Shown piece after piece: positions 1 to 5,893 of a DNA stretch of 7,329 nucleotides (its first letter is position 1; each line of letters starts with the position of its first letter). Both the position numbers and the translations under genes were made by a program. Source of the stretch: Synergistaceae bacterium. GTDB taxonomy: Bacteria > Synergistota > Synergistia > Synergistales > Synergistaceae. Below the pieces are notes generated by a model that saw only the letters and a program-made list of their open reading frames with translations, made no database searches and was not told where the DNA came from. The stretch covers positions 1-7,329 of the forward strand of contig JAISQC010000218.1 in assembly GCA_031274465.1 (NCBI GenBank), read 5' to 3'.

Positions 1-2322
1 GTCTGCGATCAGATGACGGAGCCCGACGGAAAGTCGCTGGTAGAGCGCAACGTCGTGCGGGTGGTGACGCCGGGGACTTACGTGCCGCAGGACGCGGAAG
101 GGGACGGAAGGCTTGCTGCCGTGATGGCGGCTGGCGACTCCGTCGCGCTGGCGTTCCTCACGTCGGGGACCGGGAGGCTGGAGGCCGGGACTTTCCCTCC
201 CGGCGAGGCCGCGTCGCTTCTGGCGTCCTTCGCCCCGGGAGAGGTGCTCGCCGCGCGCGGGCGCGAGGACGCGGCGTCCGCGCTGTGCCCGGTCCCGCCC
301 CGCGTCGTCGTCCCTCTGGACAGGGGGGAGTTCTCCGTTTCGTATGGGGCTGGGTGGCTCTGCAAGCGATGGGGGATCGCCACATTGAGGGCCATGGGGC
401 TGGAGGACGCCGACCCAGCCGCATGCGCCGCCGCAGCCGCCCTGAGATACATCGAGGAAACTCAGTTCGGGCAGGCAGGCCACGTGACAGAGATACTTCC
501 GATGCGCCCCGAGGGGATGCTAATACTGGACAGTTCCACGCAGGCGAATCTGGAGCTGCTTGACCCAGCGGGGCCATCGCTTTATTCGACGCTCAACAGA
601 TGCAGGACGCCGATGGGGCGGAGGCTGCTTCGCGAGTGGATAACCCATCCGTCCAAGGACCCCGAGATCATAGCTTTCAGGCAGGATTGCATCGAGGCCC
701 TGCTCAAATCGAGCGGCCTCAGGAAGAAGCTCAAGGAGGTTCTGCCGAAATGCGGCGATATGGAGCGCGCGCTCTCTCGCCTCGCCATGAGGACCGGCAA
801 CCCCAAGGATCTGGGCGTCGTGCGCGACACCCTGTCGGCCATGCCGGAACTGACCGAGGCCATGAGCGGCCCCGACTCGGGGCCGCTGTCGGCTGTTTTC
901 AGGTGCGTCCCCGACCTCTTTGAGCTGCGTGAGCTGCTCGCCGCCTCGCTCGCCGACGACCTGCCGAGGTCGATGGCTTCCGGCGGCGTGATACGCGCTG
1001 GCTACGACAGCGCGCTCGACGATTTCAGGGACGCCATCGCCGGGGCGGAGGAAAACCTGAAGGCGTTCGAGGCCTCCGAGCGCGAGCGCACCGGCATCAA
1101 GGTGCGGGTGGGCATCAACAGGGTCTTTGGGTATTACATCGAGGTCGGGAAGGCTTACGCCGACAAGGTGCCGGAGGATTACGTCAGGCGGCAGACCGTG
1201 GCCGGGGGGGAGCGTTTCGTCAACGAGCGCCTCAGCGACATCGAGAGCAGGGTTTTCAGGGCGGAGCACGACATCGGAGCAAGGGAGGGCGAGCTTTACA
1301 GGGAGGTGCTGGCTTCCGCGATGGGCCGCATCGCCCACTGCCAGGCGGCGGGAAACGCCATTGCCGTCGCTGACGTGCTCGCATCGCTTGCCGAAGTGGC
1401 GAGGGATAACTCGTATGTCAGGCCGGCGATGGAGGACAGCAGGATTTTTTCCGTCAGGGGAGCGAGGCACCCGGTCATAGAAAAAGCCCAGACAGGCTCG
1501 CCGTTCACGCCGAACGACATAACGCTCGACCCAGACAACGCGAACATCGGCTGCATAGCCGTTATAACCGGCCCCAACATGGCGGGCAAATCGACGTACC
1601 TCAGGACCGCCGCGCTGGTCGCGCTCATGGCGCACATAGGCTCGTACGTTCCTGCCGAGGAGGCGCGCATAGGCATCATCGACAGGATTTTCACTAGGAT
1701 AGGGGCGCGCGACGAGCTCGCCCAAGGCCGCAGCACCTTCATGGTGGAGATGGTGGAGACTGCGGACATACTTCGCCACGTGACCTCCCGGAGCCTCGTC
1801 ATATTGGACGAGATCGGGCGGGGGACGTCCACTTACGACGGCATGAGCATAGCCTGGGCCGTCCTCGAGTTCCTGGACCTCCACGTAGAGGGCCGCACCA
1901 AGGCCCTTTTCGCGACGCACTACCACGAGCTGACGGACCTGTCCCTGCCGCAGGTTGTGAACCTGAGCATGGCGGTGGAGGAATCTTCCGAGGGCATAAG
2001 GTTCCTGCACAAGGTCGTCCATGGCCCCGCCGACAGATCATACGGTGTGGAGGTCGCGCGCCTTGCCGGAGTCCCGAACATCGTGGTGCGCCGCTCGCAG
2101 GAGATACTGGACGAACTCGAGCGCGGCGCGGTCGAATCGGACAGGAACTTTGGGGCGATGTCGAAAAAATACGTCCAGAAGGAGATCTTTTTCGACGTCG
2201 AGCGCGAGGGCGTGATAGAGGAGCTGTCCCTGTGCGACCCCGACCGGATGACCCCGATGGAGGCGCTCGACATGGTGTTTCGCCTGAGGGGCAAGAGCAG
2301 GAGGATACTAGGACTGAAATGA
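1..2322 (+). CDS. mutS: DNA mismatch repair protein MutS (5' partial)
   Basis: MutS binds mismatches and small loops as a dimer and recruits MutL. The frame is open from base 1: the first codons read VCDQ and run on into a segment ending VVRVVTPGT, which is the usual end of MutS domain I. The gene therefore starts upstream of the window, and the ATG at 13 is internal. The mismatch-reading Phe-x-Glu motif is not visible. Counting from base 1, the order is connector domain (about 25-150), core/lever (from about 178), clamp with FGYYIEV (near 375-382) and ATPase domain (from about 482). The ATPase domain has Walker A GPNMAGKST at 524-532, Walker B with D603-E604 followed by IGRGTST, and ATHYHEL at 638-644. 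The peptide QKEIFF at 726-731 resembles a sliding-clamp-binding motif. The C-terminus has the usual short helical tail (MTPMEALDMVF). The TGA stop overlaps the mutL start by 4 bases. The visible 773 residues plus a missing domain I fit a full-length MutS. Confidence 0.97.
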   Translation, partial: VCDQMTEPDGKSLVERNVVRVVTPGTYVPQDAEGDGRLAAVMAAGDSVALAFLTSGTGRLEAGTFPPGEAASLLASFAPGEVLAARGREDAASALCPVPPRVVVPLDRGEFSVSYGAGWLCKRWGIATLRAMGLEDADPAACAAAAALRYIEETQFGQAGHVTEILPMRPEGMLILDSSTQANLELLDPAGPSLYSTLNRCRTPMGRRLLREWITHPSKDPEIIAFRQDCIEALLKSSGLRKKLKEVLPKCGDMERALSRLAMRTGNPKDLGVVRDTLSAMPELTEAMSGPDSGPLSAVFRCVPDLFELRELLAASLADDLPRSMASGGVIRAGYDSALDDFRDAIAGAEENLKAFEASERERTGIKVRVGINRVFGYYIEVGKAYADKVPEDYVRRQTVAGGERFVNERLSDIESRVFRAEHDIGAREGELYREVLASAMGRIAHCQAAGNAIAVADVLASLAEVARDNSYVRPAMEDSRIFSVRGARHPVIEKAQTGSPFTPNDITLDPDNANIGCIAVITGPNMAGKSTYLRTAALVALMAHIGSYVPAEEARIGIIDRIFTRIGARDELAQGRSTFMVEMVETADILRHVTSRSLVILDEIGRGTSTYDGMSIAWAVLEFLDLHVEGRTKALFATHYHELTDLSLPQVVNLSMAVEESSEGIRFLHKVVHGPADRSYGVEVARLAGVPNIVVRRSQEILDELERGAVESDRNFGAMSKKYVQKEIFFDVEREGVIEELSLCDPDRMTPMEALDMVFRLRGKSRRILGLK
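2299..2304 (+). promoter_or_regulatory. Candidate ribosome binding site for mutL, inside the end of mutS
   Basis: AGGAGG lies 14 bases before the mutL ATG at 2319, which is longer than ideal. A weaker AGGA at 2310-2313 sits 5 bases before the ATG. Either could act together with ribosomes terminating on mutS, because stop and start overlap as ATGA. The site supports the ATG at 2319 over starts further upstream in the same open frame. Confidence 0.5.
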
Positions 2323-4106
2323 CGAATCCATCGCTCATTGGGAGCGCGGCAACTGCCGTCCGCATAAAGAGGCTGGAGGAGAGCGTCGCAAGCCGCATAG
2401 CGGCGGGGGAGGTGATCGAGCGCCCCGTATCGGCGGCGAAGGAGCTGCTCGAGAACTCGATAGACGCCGGGGCGTCCGACATCAGGATCACCCTGGAGCA
2501 GGGGGGGAGGGCCTCTTTGGTCGTGGAGGACGACGGAGATGGCATCGCGTTCGAAGACCTGCCGCTCGCCGTCGAGCGTCACGCGACGAGCAAGATAAGG
2601 GACCTTGAGGACCTGGAGCGCGTCTTGACGCTGGGCTACAGGGGTGAGGCTCTCTCCAGCGTCGCCGCCGTGAGCAGGCTGGAGCTGCGCAGCAGGAGGC
2701 GCGGCGAGGACTCAGGCGGGGCGCTCCGCTCCGAAGGCGGCGTCATACTGTCGTGCTCGCGCGTCCCGTGCCGCGAAGGGACCCGCGTCCAGGTCGGCGA
2801 CCTATTTTACAACCTGCCGGCCCGGAGGAAGTTCATGAAATCCTCGTCATCCGAGCTGAAGCGGATAATCCAGATAGTGCAGGACTACGCCATAGCGAAC
2901 CCGAAAATTCGGTTCAGGGTCGCGAACGACGGCAAGGACATGCTGGACTTGGGCGACGCGTCCGGCACCGAAGAAGTGCTGGACGCTATATGGGGCGACG
3001 AGCGCCGGTCCGTCCACGCCGAAGCCGCCGGGGACGGGATTTCCGTCTCCATCTGGTGGAACGGCCTCCCCGGCTCGCGCCGGGTGAGCGTGACGGCGTT
3101 CGTCAACCGGCGCAGGGTCCAAGATCCAACGATAAGGGCGGCTTTGAACGCCACCGACGCGTCCATATACGGCGAGTGGGTGGTCATGCTCGAGGTCCCC
3201 CCGGAAGAGGTGGACGTGAACATACACCCGGCAAAGGCCGAGGTGCGATTCAGGCAGACCGGCCCCATCTTCGAGCTGGTGCGGCGCGGGGCCCAAAAGG
3301 CCCTCCTCGCCGGAGGCGGTTTTTCTGTCCCGGGTTCAGGCGACGGAGACGCTGCGTGCGCGCCGGCGCGCCCGCTGGACCCTTGGGAGAATTATTCCCC
3401 GCAAAGCCGCTTGTTCGAGGATCGCGGAAAAATGCCCGAGATGATCTCGAACTTCCCACCGCAGACGGAGGCCGGCGGCGCCCGCGAGAAAGGGCTGTTT
3501 GAGGACTCCTCGCCGGGGGAGTCTAGAAAATACCTGGGGCAGGCGCAGGGCGGGTATCTCGTCTTCGACGACCCTAGGGGGCTGTGCCTGATCGACGCCC
3601 ATGCCGCACACGAGCGCATTTTATACGAGCAGATCGAGGACGCGTATTCCGGGCGCGGGATTTCGTCGCAGGCGCTGCTCATGCCACAGGAGCTTCCCCC
3701 TGCCGTGGCCGCGTCGGCTGCGATACATCGCGACGAGCTCGCGTCGATGGGTTTTTCATTCCGTTTCCCAAGCGGCGAAGGTGAGGGCTCGAGCGTGCCG
3801 GAGCTGGCGTCGGTCCCGGCGCTTAGGGGGCTTGGGAGGATGTCCCCGCTCGAGCTGCTTCGGTCCGCGATCAGGGGGATAGAGGAGGAGCCGGACCCGT
3901 CGAAACGGGACCGCGAGGTGTGGTGGCGGTGGGCCCGCACGGCCTGCCGGGACGCGATAAAACTTGGCGAGACGCTGGACCGGGAGGAGGCGGTTGGTCT
4001 TTTCGAGCGGCTGGAGCGCTGCCGCAGCCCTTACAGCTGCCCTCACGGGAGGCCCACGACCATATTCCTAGCGGGCGAAAAACTGAAGCGCTGGTTCGAG
4101 AGATGA
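2319..4106 (+). CDS. mutL: DNA mismatch repair protein MutL, endonuclease type
   Basis: MutL is a GHKL ATPase that couples MutS mismatch recognition to strand incision. The 595-residue length is normal. The frame is open back to at least 2232, but homology begins only after the ATG at 2319, which overlaps the mutS stop as ATGA. N-terminal ATPase motifs: E42 and N46 in KELLENSIDAGA, DDGDGI at 71-76, HATSK at 88-92, GYRGEA at 106-111, and HPAK at 303-306 with the conserved lysine K306. A low-complexity linker spans about 335-404. The C-terminal domain (about 405-595) has a metal-site motif of the DQHA(x2)E(x4)E form, here reading DAHAAHERILYE at 426-437. It also has ACR at 542-544, CPHGRP at 574-579 and a terminal FER at 593-595 matching the FxR motif. 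These are the marks of nicking MutL proteins from bacteria without MutH. QALLMP at 451-456 fits the QxxLxP clamp-binding motif. The oddity is Ala in place of Gln in DQHA. miaA follows with a 4-base overlap. Confidence 0.97.
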   Translation: MTNPSLIGSAATAVRIKRLEESVASRIAAGEVIERPVSAAKELLENSIDAGASDIRITLEQGGRASLVVEDDGDGIAFEDLPLAVERHATSKIRDLEDLERVLTLGYRGEALSSVAAVSRLELRSRRRGEDSGGALRSEGGVILSCSRVPCREGTRVQVGDLFYNLPARRKFMKSSSSELKRIIQIVQDYAIANPKIRFRVANDGKDMLDLGDASGTEEVLDAIWGDERRSVHAEAAGDGISVSIWWNGLPGSRRVSVTAFVNRRRVQDPTIRAALNATDASIYGEWVVMLEVPPEEVDVNIHPAKAEVRFRQTGPIFELVRRGAQKALLAGGGFSVPGSGDGDAACAPARPLDPWENYSPQSRLFEDRGKMPEMISNFPPQTEAGGAREKGLFEDSSPGESRKYLGQAQGGYLVFDDPRGLCLIDAHAAHERILYEQIEDAYSGRGISSQALLMPQELPPAVAASAAIHRDELASMGFSFRFPSGEGEGSSVPELASVPALRGLGRMSPLELLRSAIRGIEEEPDPSKRDREVWWRWARTACRDAIKLGETLDREEAVGLFERLERCRSPYSCPHGRPTTIFLAGEKLKRWFER

Positions 4107-5041
4107 GCGCCCCCCCGATCTTCGCGATAGTGGGCCCGACTGCGGCTGGCAAGACGCGCGCCGCGTTCGAGCTTGCCGCCAGGGTCGGTGGGGAAATCAT
4201 ATCGGTGGACTCGCGACAGGTTTACAGGCACATGGATGTCGGGACCGACAAAATTTCGCGAGCCGAAATGAAAATCGTGCCGCATCATTTGATAGACGTC
4301 GCCGACCCGGACGAGGCCTTCACGGCCGCCGATTTCGTAAGGCTGGCGTCCGCCGCGGCGAGTCGCATAGCGGCGAGGGGGAAAGCCCCGATACTGGCGG
4401 GCGGCTCCCCCATGTACTACAAGGCGCTCGAAGGGAAGATGCTGACGGACATGCTGCCGAGGGACGACGCGGTCAGGGCGCGTCTTGAGGGCGAGGCTAA
4501 AACGCGCGGCGTCCTCGCCCTTCACGGCGAGCTGGCCGAAGTGGACCCTATCTCCGCATCCCGCATCCATCCAAACGACAAATTCCGCATACTGCGCGCG
4601 CTCGAGCTGTTCAGGCTGACGGGGAAGAGCGCGACGAGCCTTTATGCGGAGGGGGGGAAAATCGGCGGGATGAACGTGTTTTATTTCGGGGTGTCCCTTC
4701 CCCGCGAACGGCTTTACGAGAAAATAGCGCTCCGCGTCGAAAGCCAGTTCCGCTCCGGGTACCCCGAGGAGGTGAAATGGCTCCTCGACAACGGCTATTC
4801 GCCCGAGCTTCCGTCGATGAGGGGTTTCGGATACCGGGAGCTGGCGGAGTTCCTGTGCGGCCGGGCCACGCTCGAAGGCGCCATGGAGGGGGACATAAGA
4901 TCGACAAAGGCATTTTCGCGGAGGCAAATGACGTGGTTTAAGCAATTTTATCCGATTTTGTGGTATGATCTTTCGGAAATCACATTAGATAAAGCGGTTG
5001 GTGACATGGCGGAAAAAATTTCGCGGATCGCGGCATCGTGA
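4103..5041 (+). CDS. miaA: tRNA dimethylallyltransferase MiaA
   Basis: MiaA transfers a dimethylallyl group from dimethylallyl diphosphate to N6 of A37 in tRNAs that read codons starting with U. The product is i6A, which MiaB can convert further to ms2i6A. The protein is 312 residues, the usual size. The ATG at 4103 overlaps the mutL stop (ATGA) and places the P-loop GPTAAGKT at 11-18, as expected; the frame is open further upstream without MiaA homology. Other motifs: DSRQVYRHMDVGTDK at 36-50 (catalytic-type Asp36), the VPHHLIDVADPDE block, GGSPMYY at 100-106, PNDKFRILRALE at 157-168, MRGFGYRE at 239-246, and a C-terminal FSRRQMTWFK block. The GGSPMYY loop departs from the commoner GGTxxY form. 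The Shine-Dalgarno match is poor (GAGAG directly before the ATG), so translation probably depends on coupling to mutL. The neighbouring ispH makes its prenyl substrate. No hfq follows, unlike the familiar mutL-miaA-hfq order. Confidence 0.97.
   Translation: MSAPPIFAIVGPTAAGKTRAAFELAARVGGEIISVDSRQVYRHMDVGTDKISRAEMKIVPHHLIDVADPDEAFTAADFVRLASAAASRIAARGKAPILAGGSPMYYKALEGKMLTDMLPRDDAVRARLEGEAKTRGVLALHGELAEVDPISASRIHPNDKFRILRALELFRLTGKSATSLYAEGGKIGGMNVFYFGVSLPRERLYEKIALRVESQFRSGYPEEVKWLLDNGYSPELPSMRGFGYRELAEFLCGRATLEGAMEGDIRSTKAFSRRQMTWFKQFYPILWYDLSEITLDKAVGDMAEKISRIAAS
4961..4969 (+). promoter_or_regulatory. Candidate extended -10 promoter for ispH-rpsA, inside miaA
   Basis: TGGTATGAT has a TATGAT hexamer (5 of 6 to consensus) at 4964-4969, preceded by TGn, which makes an extended -10 element. 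No good -35 hexamer lies 16-18 bases upstream; TTTAAG at 4937-4942 has a spacer of 21 bases. The surrounding stretch, about 4930-5020, is clearly more AT-rich than the rest of the window. Transcription would start near 4976, about 60 bases before the ispH GTG. The same bases encode the end of MiaA (LWYDL), so the match could be chance. Confidence 0.4.
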
Positions 5042-5871
5042 AGCTGGCAGTCGCGAGCCCGACGGGACTCTGTTTTGGGGTGAGGAGGGCTATTGGGCAG
5101 CTTGAGCGCGCGCTTGCCGAATACGGCGGGGTGTGCGCCTTGGGAAGCCCGATCCACAACCCTCAGGAGGTCGCCCGCCTCGCTGAAATGGGCCTCGATG
5201 TGGCGGGGGACGTCGGCGGGGTTCCCGACGGCGCCGTGGCGTTCGTCAGGGCTCACGGCGTGCCGAGCGCGGAACTGGAATGCCTGCGAGCCAAATGCAG
5301 GGTCGTGGTGGACGGGACCTGCCCTTTTGTCCGCACCGCGCAAAAGAGGGCGGAGTCGCTCGCGAGGGAGGGGTACGTCGTCGTCGTCTTCGGCGACCCG
5401 AGCCACCCCGAGGTGAAAGGCATCCTGGGGTGCATGGGGCGCGAGGCGCTGGTCGTAAGCGGGGCCGGCGAAATAGATTCGGGAAGGCGTTTCGGCAGGG
5501 TCGGCATTTTGAGCCAGACTACGCAGAACGAAGCTTCGCTGGCGGAGGTGGTTTCGAAGTTCGTATTTCTTGCGGATGAGATCAAGGTATATAATACTAT
5601 CTGCAGGGCGACGATAGAGAGGCAGGAATCGATAAAGAACCTGGCCGCCGAGGTGGACGGGGTAGTGGTAATTGGCGGCAGGAACAGCGCTAACACGCGC
5701 AAGCTCGTCGAGATATCGGAATCGCTCGGGGCGCCGACTCTGTGGGTGGAACACGCAGGAGAGATGGACTGGGGGTGGGCTGGCGTCAGGCAAACCATAG
5801 GAGTGGCCGCAGGGGGTAGCACTCCCGATTGGCTTATAAATGAATTGACGGAAAAATTAAAGAGGTTGTAG
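5038..5871 (+). CDS. ispH: 4-hydroxy-3-methylbut-2-enyl diphosphate reductase IspH (LytB)
   Basis: IspH catalyses the last step of the non-mevalonate isoprenoid pathway. It reduces HMBPP to isopentenyl and dimethylallyl diphosphate using a [4Fe-4S] cluster. The 277 residues match the short form common in clostridia and are fewer than the roughly 315 of E. coli. All three cluster cysteines are present: C12 in PTGLCFGV, C95 in DGTCPF and C189 in NTICRAT. Substrate-binding residues are H40 in HNPQEV, H73 in RAHGV, and H123 with the proton-donor glutamate E125 in HPEVKG. QTTQNE and GRNSANTRKL also match the family. The start is GTG at 5038, overlapping the miaA TGA as GTGA, and it places C12 where the family has it. 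No convincing Shine-Dalgarno sequence precedes it, so coupling to miaA translation is likely. It ends with TAG about 22 bases before rpsA. In many clostridia IspH is fused to S1; here a stop codon and a change of frame separate them. Confidence 0.97.
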   Translation: MKLAVASPTGLCFGVRRAIGQLERALAEYGGVCALGSPIHNPQEVARLAEMGLDVAGDVGGVPDGAVAFVRAHGVPSAELECLRAKCRVVVDGTCPFVRTAQKRAESLAREGYVVVVFGDPSHPEVKGILGCMGREALVVSGAGEIDSGRRFGRVGILSQTTQNEASLAEVVSKFVFLADEIKVYNTICRATIERQESIKNLAAEVDGVVVIGGRNSANTRKLVEISESLGAPTLWVEHAGEMDWGWAGVRQTIGVAAGGSTPDWLINELTEKLKRL

Positions 5872-5874
5872 GTC

Positions 5875-5882
5875 GGAGGAGG
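5875..5882 (+). promoter_or_regulatory. Strong ribosome binding site of rpsA
   Basis: GGAGGAGG is the best Shine-Dalgarno match in the window, which fits a highly expressed ribosomal protein. It leaves the start open. AGGAGG at 5877-5882 is 11 bases before the ATG at 5894. GGAGG at 5875-5879 is 5 bases before an in-frame GTG at 5885. The two starts differ by three residues. Confidence 0.8.
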
Positions 5883-5893
5883 CTGTGACGGTA

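Noticed and set aside
13..15. ATG at 13 as the true start of mutS
   Set aside because: The codons before it (VCDQ) continue the MutS domain I pattern in frame, so the gene begins outside the window.
520..2022. 500-codon open frame on the minus strand across mutS
   Set aside because: It lies wholly antisense to conserved MutS domains. Its product has no recognisable motif, and long antisense frames are common in GC-rich coding DNA.
2232..2318. Upstream extension of mutL by 29 codons
   Set aside because: The extra residues overlap the conserved MutS C-terminus in another frame and have no MutL similarity. The ATG at 2319 gives the family length.
3920..4102. Upstream extension of miaA from a GTG
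   Set aside because: It would add 61 residues before the P-loop, inside conserved MutL sequence. The ATG at 4103 puts the P-loop at the normal distance.
5590..5595. Perfect TATAAT inside ispH as a promoter for rpsA
   Set aside because: It encodes the conserved VYNTIC motif around the third cluster cysteine. There is no TGn extension, and the nearest TTG-type hexamer is only 14 bases away.
5835..5850. TATAAA and TTGACG near the end of ispH as an rpsA promoter
   Set aside because: They are in the wrong order and spacing for one promoter. No -10 follows TTGACG at 15-18 bases, and no -35 precedes TATAAA.
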